DNA of 64,000 nt from NCBI RefSeq assembly GCF_034702125.1, contig NC_085873.1:45667588-45731587 (forward strand), in the 5' to 3' direction. Of the stretch, positions 1 through 10,512 are shown piece by piece. Both the position numbers and the translations under genes were made by a program. The notes below the pieces were generated by a model. It did not search any database. It saw nothing but the letters and a program-made list of their open reading frames with translations, and was not told the origin of the DNA. Position 1 is the stretch's first letter. The number at the start of each line of letters is the position of its first letter. The stretch comes from Engraulis encrasicolus (taxonomy: Eukaryota > Chordata > Actinopteri > Clupeiformes > Engraulidae).

Positions 1-838
1 CGCGTTTTTTACCGGCGTCAGTGAAAATACATTGAAACCTATCTGTCCTTACACACCAACCGGCGGTAGTCGGGCGTCAGCGGCGCGGGAGCCGGCTCCG
101 CGCCGCGCTGGATTTGGAAAATAGAACTCGAGCGTATTTTTCACGCCGGCGACCGGCGGTGTCTCATTCAAATGAATGGCAAAGTAGCATGCTAGCTTTG
201 GCTGTGGGGAGGGTTTTGAATGGGACTGGCCGCGCACGCCGACGCTGTCAGTGTGCAAGGCAGAGAAAAGCACGCCGGCCAAAACTAAGCAGAAAGACCG
301 CGTCCGCCCTGCGACCGCTCCGTTCCGCCTTGGTATGTTTTGGCCCTAATGAATGAGCGTCTTCTGTGGCTAGGCTAATTGCCTGCGAAATGCACCAGGC
401 ACCAGTCCAGTGATTTTAGGACGCGCAAGCTGTAAAATAGCGCGAGCTTAGGAAAATGTGTCAAACTGCACTTGTCTCGTAGTCGGATCACTCGGACATT
501 GATGCCCTATTATTAAATGCACACACGGTTCACAGTGCTCCTCAACGTTTTCAAAATTAGTGCAACTGTGAGAAGGAGGGAAGTCATATTTATCTCTCCA
601 ATCGCAAAAGTTCACAGACAACGGTGTTTCGTTACCAACTTTTTAGTAGTAACTCGTTAGGCCTACACTACTTTTATCAGAAAAAAAGTAGTTACATTAC
701 TGCAACCCAACACTGATAATTTACCTTTTAGGTACCCCTGGAATGGCCTATTTTTACCTTAAAATGTCAAAAACACCGCACCGACCCCCCCCTCTCGGTC
801 GCTTCGCTCCCTCGACCACTACGCTATAATTTCATCCT
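1..838. other. No gene recognised; CpG-rich start
   Basis: The first ~320 bases are GC- and CpG-rich, with a short imperfect inverted match between about 10-30 and 134-152. The rest is AT-rich, with a C-run and a palindromic stretch near 785-825. Short open frames occur on both strands but none shows a recognisable domain, splice structure or codon pattern. This may be the edge of a non-autonomous element cut by the window; I cannot assign it. Confidence 0.4.
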
Positions 839-839
839 A

Positions 840-1165
840 GCTAGAACCCTGGCAACTATGATGTTCATTGAAACTGGGCTGCCTATTGCCAAACTTGATA
901 TTTTCATGAAAGTTTACTAAGTAATAAACACATATTACAGCCATTTTTGCAGCTAAAAATGGCTATTGCTGGAAATTCAAAATGGTGGACAATGGAGAAG
1001 ATCCCCTTTTTCATGTATGAAAAGTGCAATTTTTCCAGTCACAATGAATGATTGGAATTTGATGGTGGTGGTAACTATTTATGAAAAAGGTAACATTAGT
1101 GAATGGGTAGCATGAATTCTGGAAATAAACAACAAAAAATCTCACACAGTGTATCTTTAAGGAAA
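840..1165. repeat. Non-coding interspersed repeat (MITE-like)
   Basis: An AT-rich non-coding block with many in-frame stops and short internal inverted pieces (ATTTTTGCAGC / GCTAAAAAT near 940-962). It ends at a CACAGTGTATCTTTAAG-type terminus near 1160, which looks like a transposon end. It lies just upstream of the first transposase exon. The family is uncertain and no target duplication could be defined. Confidence 0.4.
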
Positions 1166-1462
1166 CGTGCCGTCCCTGTGTGCATGTACCGTGACAGGTG
1201 GACACAATTTTAGTTAATCACTTCACTTTGCAACCAGCCCATAAATAGGCCACAGGTAAGCTGTCTGTGTGGAGAACAATGGAAGGAGACAGACTTGTGA
1301 GAAGAGTGAGGACCAGAGGTGGACAAGGCAGAGGAGGTGAGTGCACATCAGCGACGACCTCTCTTGGAGGACCAACACTACATCACTGGCGAAGAAGGCC
1401 CATCAGCGTCTCTACTTCTTGCGCAAACTAAAGAAGGCAAGTGCTATAGGTGCTGAGGGCAG

Positions 1463-1768
1463 TCATGGGTGAGCGGTTAGGGCGTCAGACTTGCATCCCA
1501 GAGGTTGCCGGTTCGACTCCCGACCCGCCAGGTTGGTGGGGGGAGTAATCAACCAGTGCTCTCCCCCATCCTCCTCCATGACTGAGGTACCCTGAGCATG
1601 GTACCGTCCCACCGCACTGCTCCCCATGGGGCGCCACTGAGGGCTGCCCCCTTGCACGGGTGAGGCATAAATGCAATTTCGTTGTGTGCAGTGTGCAGTG
1701 TTCACTTGTGTGCTGTGGAGTGCTGTGTCACAATGACAATGGGAGTTGGAGTTTCCCAATGGGCTTTC
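1463..1768 (+). mobile_element. tRNA-derived SINE (family S, copy 1)
   Basis: The head carries a box A-like GAGCGGTTAGGGCG and a perfect box B-like GGTTCGACTCC (about 1510). A GC-rich body follows, then a tail ending in GTTTCCCAATGGGCTTTC. The same unit occurs inverted at 39495-39650, 50566-50757 and 51864-53150. It sits inside LINE coding sequence, so it is younger than that LINE. Target duplications are not clear. Confidence 0.8.
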
Positions 1769-2246
1769 ACTATACCCTCCATCATGACAACATTCTACAG
1801 AGGAACCATAGAGAGCGTCGTGTCCAGCTGCATCACAGTGTGGGGAGGAAGCTGCACGGAGAAAAACAGGAAGACACTCCAGCGTGTTGTGAACACAGCG
1901 AAGAAGATCATTGGAGTACCACTCCCCTCCCTGCAGGACATTTACACCACACGCCTCGTCCGGAAAGCACTGATGATCATCAAAGACACAAGCCACCCTG
2001 CACACAAACTGTTCAGCCTCCTGCCCTCTGGAAAGAGGTACAGGCGCCTCCGTTCCCGTACCACCAGGCTTGCATGCAGCTCGATGCACCAAGCAATCAA
2101 GATACTGAACTCTCAACCCACTCTCCCTCCACTGTCAGCCTCTAGCCAGCCAGGCCACTGACCCCCCCCCCCCCCATATCTGCGACTGAACATTCCACCT
2201 GCACTACTACATCTGTGACTGAACTTTCAACCTGCACTAACTCAAA

Positions 2247-2435
2247 ACATGCACACGCACACACACACACGCACACGCACACGCACACGCACACACACAC
2301 ACACACAAGCACACTGCACTTTCTGCACTAAACCCAAACATACACACACTGACACACAACTCATACACACACACACACAGACGCACACCGCACTTTCTAC
2401 CTGCACTAAACACACACACACACACACACACTCGC
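2247..2435. repeat. CA-rich microsatellite within LINE 3' UTR
   Basis: Several CA arrays interspersed with CG and TT steps. They generate spurious His-Thr and Cys-Val frames on both strands. No gene. Confidence 0.9.
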
Positions 2436-3434
2436 TGCTGGTGTACTTGATAGACCTATTTTAATATTTATTTTTCTTCAAATGCTACTATTACTATGTC
2501 AGAACGCTATTAAGGACTTTTAGAAAAAGCACAACAAAATACCTCCTCTTAATGTATGTTCTCTACAAGTCTTCTGTTGTCCAGTCTTGCACTTTAAATG
2601 TCTGTATGAGCACTGTCTATGTCCATACTGTCTTATGTCCATGTATGAGTACTGTCTATGTCTATACTGTCTATGTCTGCATGGGAAAGCAAGAAACGTA
2701 ATTTCAAATTCTTTGTATGACCAGTGCATGTAAAGAAATTGACAATAAAACCAACTTGAACTTGAACTTGAAATAAGAGGGAGAGGACAACATGAACCAA
2801 GGCAAGAATCTGAATGATTGGGAAGAGGTCGAGGGGCCCAAGGAGCAAGAGGACGAGGGGGCCAAGTAGCAAGAGGACGAGGGGGCCAAGGTGCAAGAGG
2901 TCGAGGAAGGGGAGGAGGAAGACAAAGAAACATCATTACTGATGACATAAGGGCCACATTGGTTGACCATGTCATCAACCATGGCATGAGTTACAGGGAA
3001 GCAGGAGAGAGGGTTCAACCCAATCTTAGCCGCTACACTGTAGCAGGCATTATAAGAACATTTCACACCGAGAACCGGTATGTAGAGTCCTTTCATACTC
3101 TAAACATTTCATACTTCATTTTATGTGTAACATTGCAGTATAGGCCTACTTGCAATCTGTCCATAGAAATTCAGTGTAGGCCTACATGTTAGACAATGTA
3201 TGTACTTTTGTAATATGTACAGTAATGTACAAATGATGGCATTGCTACTTTACAGAACTGCCAGAAATTCGAGAGCTGGGGGCAGACAGCGACTGTTCAC
3301 ACCAGACCAGGAGACCAATATTGTGAACATGGTGATGGCAAACAACACTATAAGGCTGCGCGAAATTCAGCAGCGCGTAATTGAAGATGACACAGTCTTT
3401 GCAAATATAAATACTGTGAGCATCTCTGCATTAT

Positions 3435-3634
3435 AGCGTTTCGGAGAGCGCGCACATCCAGATTAAACAGGTGCCGGACTTAAACATGATTAAACATGAA
3501 AAGAAGGAAGGTCCGCACACTGCTGCTGCTCCAGGTTTATTAACACAACGTTTCGACAGGTGACCAGACTGCATGGTCGAAACGTTGTGTTAATAAACCT
3601 GGAGCAGCAACAGTGTGCGGACCTTCCTTCTTTT
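3435..3634. mobile_element. 200-bp foldback insert with 14-bp target duplication (possible Penelope-like tail)
   Basis: The insert is flanked by the exact 14-mer CATCTCTGCATTAT at 3421-3434 and 3635-3648. Its arms at 3499-3557 and 3576-3634 are inverted copies of about 59 bp with one mismatch that I see, around an 18-base loop, and they carry ACGTTGTGTTAATAAACC. The arm reaches exactly to the duplication. Removing insert plus one duplicate restores the transposase frame. The CGAAACGTTGTG phrase recalls 3' ends of fish Penelope-like elements; that assignment is inference. Confidence 0.75.
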
Positions 3635-4185
3635 CATCTCTGCATTATCCCGCTTGCTGGACAGAAATAGAATTCGCATGAAGCAGGTGTACAGAGTGCC
3701 CTTCGAAAGGAATTCTGAACGGGTAAAGCAACTGCGTCGTGAATATGTGCAGGTAAGCAACAGCATTGGTGTTGAATTCAGAAGTACATGCATGGTACTT
3801 TACATACTGAAGGGTATTCACTATGTTTTCTTTTTTTCAGAGAGTAATGGCGCTGGAGGCAGATGCCATGGGCCATGAGCTCATATTTGTGGATGAGGCA
3901 GGCTTCAACCTGACAAAAACAAGAAGACGGGGCAGGAATGTGATCGGACAGCGCGCCATTACTGATGTTCCAGGGCAGAGGGGGGGCAACATAACTATGT
4001 GTGCTGCAATCAGTCACAACGGTGTCCTTCACCATCATGCCACACTGGGCCCATACAACACAAACCTCATGATAAGATTCCTTAACCAGCTTAATACCAT
4101 CCTCACTGTGACAATGCAACCAGAGTGCGCCTTGTCACATTTGTTAACAAACAAACGTTACAGTTTTCACACACTACAACTAACT

Positions 4186-4497
4186 CTCAAGGGCCGTACA
4201 CACACGTCGCTACTAGTTACTCGCTCAGCGAATTAAGTCAATAGAATGTCGATGTGTTCCAGCGAGACTCGCAGGCGAGTACTGTACAAGCAATGCGATG
4301 TGGGCGGATCCCGAGTTGAAAATATTTTATCTTCGAGCGAGGCGAGTAAGCGAGTAACCAATTGAAATGCAGAGTTGGGTACTTCTCGCCTGTTCATTGG
4401 CAGTTAAAGCCGCGGGAACTTGCAGTGAAAGTTCCATGAAAGAGTGGCGAGTAGGCGAGCAAGCGAAAAGCTAGCTTTGTGTGTGTACGCCGCTTCA
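4186..4497. mobile_element. Palindromic MITE of the TACTCGCC family (copy 1)
   Basis: The ends are inverted: GGGCCGTACACACACGTCGC on the left, and on the right the complement of AAGCGGCGTACACACACAAA. The interior is full of alternating GCGAGTA/TACTCGC words. It lies in the intron between transposase exons. Related copies occur at 60.44-60.83 kb, 60.82-61.34 kb and 61.35-61.66 kb. There is no coding capacity. Confidence 0.8.
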
Positions 4498-5229
4498 GTG
4501 TAGCCATTTGGTTTTTGAAAGTTTAATAACATTAATGATTGCTTGCTCTGTGTTTAACAAAAAGAAGTGCAAGCCTGTATTAAGAAGGCTTTAGTCTGGG
4601 TTTGTGTGTACACAACCTGGCACCCTCAGGAAATTGTGCTAATTGATTGAATGATTGGTTAATTAGCTACTTCAGAGTTTAAACAGCATTATTTCTAATG
4701 TTTGTGAATGTAGTTGTGTACTGTCATATTGTGTAAGGCCTGAAATGATTAAGTAATTGTGTGGTACCATTTTATTCCTGAGAATGTCATGTTAAATGTC
4801 TGATTGCCTGTAGTCACCCCTGCTCTTTGTTAAAAATGGAATGGTCCAATTTCAGGGCGTGCCAAGGTGTCCTTTATAATGATTTTGGGGAGAGCGCTTC
4901 TTGGTGAAAGGTGTGATCCTTTCTGCTCCTCCAATTCATCCTCAGCTGTGTGAGGTTAGTCAGGCAGCTTAGTCTGCACTATGGGCCTTGGACTAGTTAA
5001 TTTTTTGTATATTTATTTAGGCTCATCGTAGCCTGTTTATTTTGTGTTTTTGTAAATACTGTACAAAGTTCTTCATTTTGGTTTGGGTTTCTTTTACTTT
5101 ATTGTCACTGGCTCACCGTGGACTGAAAAATAAATGGCAAAAATGACATCTCGTGCCTCCTGTTGAATCTATGTGCCACTGCTTTAAGACCCTCGACACT
5201 CTACTCTTTAACACTCACAAATGCACGTC
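4498..5229. other. Intronic non-coding stretch, possible solo LTR
   Basis: No gene is seen. Within it, about 4840-5165 has a TATAA-like word at about 4875 and an AATAAA at 5129-5134, an arrangement like a solo LTR. No matching partner or TG...CA ends with target duplication were found. The next transposase exon begins near 5230. Confidence 0.35.
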
Positions 5230-5459
5230 AACCACAGCAGACCAGATACATAATCATATTATGGGACAATGTCAGTTTCCACAGGTCACTTGCAGTCCGT
5301 AACTGGTGTGAGGATCATCCAAATTTCAGAATACTCAATCTCCCGCCTTACTCTCCATTCCTGAATGCCATTGAGGAGTTCTTCTCGGCCTGGCGATGGA
5401 GGTTCTATGAGCGTAATCCCCAACAGCGCATGGCCCTGCTACAGGCAATGGGGGCAATC

Positions 5460-5600
5460 GCTATTCCGACATAGCGCTATTCCGACACTTTTCATCCCCA
5501 GGGTTAGGGTTAGGGCTAGGGTTAAGGTAAGGGATGTCGGAATAGCGGCATGTAGGAATAGCGGTGGATGTTGGAAAAACGTGTTGGTATTCCGACAATA
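5460..5600. repeat. Left terminal subrepeats and telomere-like tract
   Basis: CTATTCCGAC or its complement recurs at about 5463, 5475, 5539 and 5587, and again at about 20561-20588 on the right side. Between the left copies, 5503-5530 is a short TTAGGG-like run (GGGTTAGGGTTAGGGC and variants) absent from the right end. Repeated words at both tips look like transposase binding sites; that role is inference. Confidence 0.6.
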
Positions 5601-5604
5601 GACA

Positions 5605-5762
5605 TTAAAGGATAGTTCCGGCATGAAATGAAAGTTTCACCATCGCTTTCCCATGCCACATAATGTATCTAATGATGAGCCATTCCGGGCAATGCCGCGC
5701 CGTAATGGAGTTAGCTAATTTTAAGCTTTTGGGCGAAAAACGCAGCCAATGCATCACGGCGG
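5605..5762 (+). repeat. Left arm of 158-bp subterminal inverted repeat
   Basis: It begins TTAAAGGATAGTTCCGGC and ends ATGCATCACGGCGG. The reverse complement of 20402-20559 matches with about five differences. Such high similarity at opposite ends of a 15-kb interval implies the ends belong to one element. Confidence 0.85.
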
Positions 5763-5979
5763 GGCCAATTATAGGCCTATTATTTTCTGATGTTTCCCCG
5801 CTATAAACAACTTCAAAAACGCTACACACTTCATCACAAAGGTCTCGTCAATCAAACCGAGGCACAGAGAAGGTCATCGGACCACACAGTCTTTCACTGG
5901 CCAGTGTTTCCAGAGGTGTCTCACTGTTGCAAGTCTCTGACCCGGATGCAGGCTACTCAATCAGGTGGCTAGGCTAAAC

Positions 5980-6172
5980 ATGGTCCGCGGTTCTTACACC
6001 GGCTGCGACCGTAAAATGAAAAGCTGGAACCCCGACCGTTTTCACCGACTGCCACTGTCTAGAACTAAACCAGCCATATTACGGGAATGGCTAATAGCAT
6101 TAGAAGTGGACGAAACTGACGTAAAAACCCGGAGGGATCGCTACTACCGTGTGTGCAGGCAGCAGATTTGAA
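5980..6172 (+). pseudogene. THAP-domain exon, truncated copy
   Basis: The ATG at 5980 opens a frame with GCDRKMKSWNPDRFHRLPL, a Trp and an ALEVDE stretch, then YYRVCRQQI and a stop. The pattern of Cys, FHRLP, Trp and C-x2-H fits a THAP zinc finger, a DNA-binding domain common in DNA-transposon proteins. Here the second Cys is kept but the His ligand of CREHF is lost (QQI) and the frame ends before the AVP-type motif. It is the outward half of a ~400-bp inverted duplication with 6738-7150. It probably came from the element's DNA-binding gene. Confidence 0.7.
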
Positions 6173-6636
6173 GAGTTGCATGGAGAGTACAGGTAGGCAG
6201 ACTACTCTTACAAAGTAATTGCAACACGGTATAATATAACATGGATTCAACTTTGTAATAACACACCACTGGTGGTGTACTTACATCTGTAAGAGCACTT
6301 CTAGTACGACCTCCAGCCCTCCTCCGTTGCGTAATGGTCCATCTGACCTTGCGTCAATTAGAGTCTACTTCACTGAAACTACTCTAGCATGCTTGACATC
6401 AACCACATCGAATGCCCCAGGTCGCACAATTTCACTTGCCATCCTGCGCTAGTTTGTTTTGACAGTGTATTTATCTCCTGTGGGCTACATTTACTGCACC
6501 TGTAGGCTATGCCTTCCCAAAACAGAGTGCTTGCTGGCAAAGACGCGCGGTGTTGCAACCAGTTTCACAGATTCACAGACAGTCAAGATTCATGAGCCAG
6601 ACACATTTACACATGTTTCTCTCTCTTCAAACATAC

Positions 6637-6915
6637 CTCCATAGCCATGCGCCTTTTTGGCACAGCATTCCTCTTTAGACGGTTTCGTTTTGGTGTTCCA
6701 TCTCCCTTACTCTTCTTGTAGCCATCATCCTCGAAATGCTCCCTCCACACACGGTAGTAGCGATCCCTCAGGGTTTATATGTCAGTTTCGTCCACTTCTA
6801 ATGCTATTAGCCATTCCCGTAATATGGCTGGTTTAGACAGTGGCAGTCGGTGAAAACGGTCGGGGTTCCAGCTTTTCATTTTACGGTCGCAGCCGGTGTA
6901 AGAACCGCGGACCAT
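6637..6915 (-). pseudogene. THAP-domain exon, inverted copy with stop and lost Cys
   Basis: On the minus strand the ATG at 6915 opens the same THAP fold as 5980-6172, followed by REHFEDDGYKK and NAVPKRR, the AVP motif that closes THAP domains. The exon seems to end at a GTATGT donor (6636). It has a TAA in place of Lys (about 6775) and Trp replaces the zinc-binding Cys (RVWREHF). The two copies are thus damaged at different ligands. It points away from the DUF6589-like gene; which gene it originally joined is unknown. Confidence 0.7.
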
Positions 6916-7150
6916 GTTTAGCCTACCTAGCCACCTGATTGAGTAGCCTGCATCCGGGTCAGAGTTGCAACAGTGAGACACCTCTGAAAACACTGGCCAG
7001 TGAAAGACTGTGTGGTCCGATGATCTTCTCTGTGCCTCGGTTTGATTGACCTTTTGATAGACCTTTGTGATGAAGTGAGTAGCGTTTTTGAAGTTGTTTA
7101 TAGCGGGGAAAAATCAGAAAATAATAGGCCTATAATTGGCCCCGCCGTGA

Positions 7151-7892
7151 TAGCCTGGTCCTGACCATCCCATATACTACCATTTCATTTCGTATTATGG
7201 TCTGGAATTTCTTTTCTCTGAAGCGCTTGCAGGAAGCGGGAAGTAACGCCCAGTTCTGGTTTGAATTGATTGGACAGCTCTCACCCAATCGGCGATAGTT
7301 ACTCATGACGTATCTGTTATGCGCCCAGAGCGAGCGATCACATGACCCGTACAGGAAGTTAACTCACAACAAGCCCATTCCCTACTCTCTCTCGCTAGTT
7401 GTTGTGATACAAATGCTTGAAGATTGTGCAGATGGCTGTGAACGATAGCTGCAGGCTCTGCTTTGGAAATTTAAGGATTGATGGATTAATCACGAATTCC
7501 AAATTGTTATTTGACAAAAAGGAAGGCAATGTTGCGTCGCAATTATCTAAACTCGGGTTGATTGTAAAGGACACGCCACAGCGTTCATTCCGGGTCTGTC
7601 GCAAGTGCTGCTCCGTTGTCTCACGGCTTCTACAGGACAACTCGAAGTTACAGAAATGGCACGACCAGGAGACCGCGGAGGTTTTACAACCTCAAACAGA
7701 CGAAGCTGCTTCGGCCTCCGCCGACAAAAGGGACCGGGAGCCCACTCCATCCAAAACGCCAAGGCAATTGAAAAAGGCCAGAACATCAGCCGGATTGCCT
7801 CCCCCAGCGAGAACCAGCGAGACAGAGGTAAGTTTCACAGCACTATGCCATGCTTAACTGGTAGTATTATGGGATGGGCCAGGACCAGGCTA
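7151..7892. repeat. Inverted ~33-bp ends around the ZAD-like exon
   Basis: TAGCCTGGTCCTGACCATCC at 7151 is matched in inverse at about 7856-7892 (GATGGGCCAGGACCAGGCTA). The pair brackets the first exon of the DUF6589-like gene. A related end occurs at 28090-28110 in a MITE. No target duplication is visible here. It could be a MITE that captured an exon, or two solitary ends. Confidence 0.55.
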
Positions 7893-8282
7893 ACTTTGTT
7901 GTGTACCACCACATATCCATGGTATGCAGTGCATAAGTTATTGTGTTGATTATGTCAGTCAACCATGTAATACAGGCTACAAGTTGTCATCCTAGTTGCA
8001 ATGAAAGTGCTTTGATCGTTTCCACTGAAGTCGAAAGATTTCCCCATCCCCCACCTTGGAGTAGCAGTGGGGGATGGTACAGTGATTAGCGCTCTACTTG
8101 CACTAAGATCCGATAGGTCTGTTCTGCTATTCTGTACTTCACTCTCGTGATGTTACATGTTTGGACCCACTGACAACTTAATTGGGCTTACACTGTTGGC
8201 AAAGTATAGTTTTTGATGTCCCATTCACAGAAGGTGGAGACCCTCCCCCATATAGGCCTACTGCTCAACTTAAACCTACTAA

Positions 8283-8443
8283 CAGGGCTCTAAATTGGCA
8301 TCAGCCAAATGCTGGTGAAATTTCAATTTTGCTGATGGAAAAAAAGTACTATTGTCTTTGACCCATTAGTGAGAGTGTGCTAGTAAGTTTGACATCAACT
8401 AGCTGTTTTGGCTGGTGAAGAACATGTTTAATTTAGAGCCCTG
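8283..8443. mobile_element. 161-bp hAT-like MITE
   Basis: Perfect inverted ends CAGGGCTCTAAATT. The flanking 8-mers CCTACTAA and CCCACTAC agree at 6 of 8 bases. It lies in an intron of the DUF6589-like gene, between exons 1 and 2. Confidence 0.7.
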
Positions 8444-8969
8444 CCCACTACTCACAGATAGACATTAACTTTTTGCTCACCTCCACAGTCATTCAGCCAC
8501 ATGTTTGTTGCAAGCATTGCATTGTACTTTTTCTTTTCCATTATACATATAAGCTCTCAAAATGAGTGATAAAACAAGGCAGTCAGTGCTGTATGATCAT
8601 ATTAAGAAACTATCTGAAGTGTATCAGACAAATAGAATCCAGATTTTGTTTCATAAACCTAAACATTATTTATTATTCTTCATTTACCCTTTATTTAACC
8701 AGGGAAAGTCCTGTTGAGTCACAGTGACTTTTCTTCCAGGGAGTCCTGGCCAAGAGGCCAACATAACACAAGGGGCAAAACAATATGCTACTGACATATG
8801 TCAATCCCAAGATTGAGATACCTGCCAAAGTTACTCGAGAGACTAAATGACTAGCCACAACCCATTTTTGACCAGTTGGCTGGTGTCAAACCCTGCCAAC
8901 TACTCTTCTGGTATTCTGATTAACTTGATTCATTTGTTAATCCAGTGCTACCCTTTATCTCTTCTCCAG
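8444..8969. other. Intron with an interspersed repeat fragment
   Basis: No gene. Around 8690-8760, TTTATTTAACCAGGGAAAGT followed by a GGGAGTCCTGGCCAAGA phrase looks like a dispersed fish repeat fragment. The intron ends at the CTTCTCCAG acceptor at 8969. Confidence 0.4.
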
Positions 8970-10259
8970 GTTGTTATCAACTACAGTTCTCGGAAGGTGA
9001 AAGTGAAGTGCCAGGATGATGTGGCAGGTATTGTCGAGAACTTGGCAAAGAGGAACTTTCGGACTGCAGCCAATCTAATCGCACAAAACAGTGAAGTGAT
9101 GGAGGAGGTACAAGACCGTGTGTTGGAGGAAGTGGAGGTTGAGTGTCGGACGCTCTGCAACCAGCAAAATCATTTCATGCTGTGGAGGGCAACCGCTACT
9201 GATCTTCAATCTTTTTCCTTCCACGACTTACACGCTGACCTGAAGAGGCTGTCCCCTTTCCTGTTCAGCGTGCTCGCCAAAATATCCAAGGACTCCCTAC
9301 CACACATTTGTGCCGCAGCCTCCATCGCCTTACGGGGAAGAGAGAACCGGTTATCAGCCCTGGCCTACTACATAAATGCTGTGTTGTTATACGGTGGAGC
9401 AAAGAAGGCAGCATTCCAGCGACTCTCAAAACTGGGCATCTGCACAAACCATGACAATGCAGTTGCCAAAGAAAAAGAACTGGCTCAGCGCTGTGAGAGT
9501 CCTGTGAAATCACTAAAAATTGATTTAGAGTCCTTCCTGATCCAGAGGAATATTCAAAGAGGCCTACCATCATCAGGTGAGTTAAGGAAATTATGTGTAT
9601 GTAAACATTGAATGTCCGTGTTCGGTCTGTTCTCATATTTCTATAGAGATGTCAATGTTGACATTTGTTTTACCTTTTGTTTCCCATAAGGCGCAACGGC
9701 ACACGCCATCACGACAAGTTCTGACACAACCACCACCAACACAAGCCCGGTCACAGCAATCATCCCTGCCACATCAGCAAGCTCTGCCACAACTACCAAC
9801 ACATCAACAGGCACACCTGCAAGTGCTGAGGGGAATGCCCAGGATACATTCACTTTCAGCGGCCTGACCGTAGAAGACATGGATGATTTGGGTGTTGCTC
9901 CATTGTCTGCTACAGTTCATCCATCCTCTCCAGCGCCGGCACCTCCAACATACTCCAACATACCAACATGTTGCCATGTCTGTCTCTTTTTTGAGTACTT
10001 ATTTCTTATGTGGTCAAAATCAATCAAATCTCTGTTGAATGACTTTTGCACACTGACTAAATGTAGTACAATTTGACTGTAATCTGATTTGAGATTCTGC
10101 ATTAACATTTTTTGCAATTACTGTTGGATAACATTAATATGATTTACAGGTGCAGCAATGCCAAAAAAGGTCCACGTGCAGCAAGTTGGATGATGTCACA
10201 GGTTTGTTTGACACAATGTTTTGAACCTTCTACTAGATGATTCTGTGATATGTCACAAA

Positions 10260-10512
10260 CAGTGGTGGGAAGCCTGGGTTCATTAGCTGCAATGTAGAGT
10301 CCTATATTCCAAACAACCTGGTTTTACTTGTCCAATGCAAAAAGGTTATCGTTTCACCATACAATCAGTTGGTTGTATTGGACGGGTAAAACCACTGACC
10401 TCTATACATAGATTGACTCCATATACATAGATAGACTCCATTGGATAAAACCAGGCCATTTGGAATATTGTGAACTACATTGTAACCAATGAGTCCAGGT
10501 TACCAACCACTG
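10260..10512. mobile_element. 253-bp inverted-repeat MITE
   Basis: The left end CAGTGGTGGGAAGCCTGGGT pairs with the right end, whose complement starts CAGTGGTTGGTAACCTGG. Inner segments CAATGTAG and CCTGGTTTTA also pair. No clear 8-bp duplication was found. It is intronic to the DUF6589-like gene. Confidence 0.65.

Larger units (their letters stand above)
1337..2771 (+). mobile_element. 5'-truncated non-LTR retrotransposon (L2/jockey-like), split by a SINE
   Basis: The coding part starts near 1340 in a frame reading HISDDL, then AKKAHQRLYFLRKLKK, the segment just after the reverse transcriptase core. The SINE at 1463-1768 interrupts it. Coding resumes with FYRGTIESV and continues through LLPSGKRYRRL to AIKILNS, stopping at about 2161. 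The 3' UTR holds CA-rich arrays and ends with ACAATAAAACC followed by ACTTGA repeats at 2752-2771, a typical LINE tail. It lies in the Arg/Gly-rich exon of the DD35E transposase. There is no endonuclease or catalytic core, so it is dead on arrival. The clade is a guess from motif resemblance. Confidence 0.8.

Noticed and set aside
1463..1560. Possible tRNA gene (box A and box B); also 50640-50757 and 59520-59615
   Set aside because: No complete cloverleaf, and each is joined to a repeated body and tail, so these are SINE heads.
1463..2116. 217-codon minus-strand frame
   Set aside because: Runs antisense through a SINE and LINE coding sequence; no domain.
5495..5535. Interstitial telomere
   Set aside because: Only a few degenerate TTAGGG-like units; too short, and part of the transposon end.
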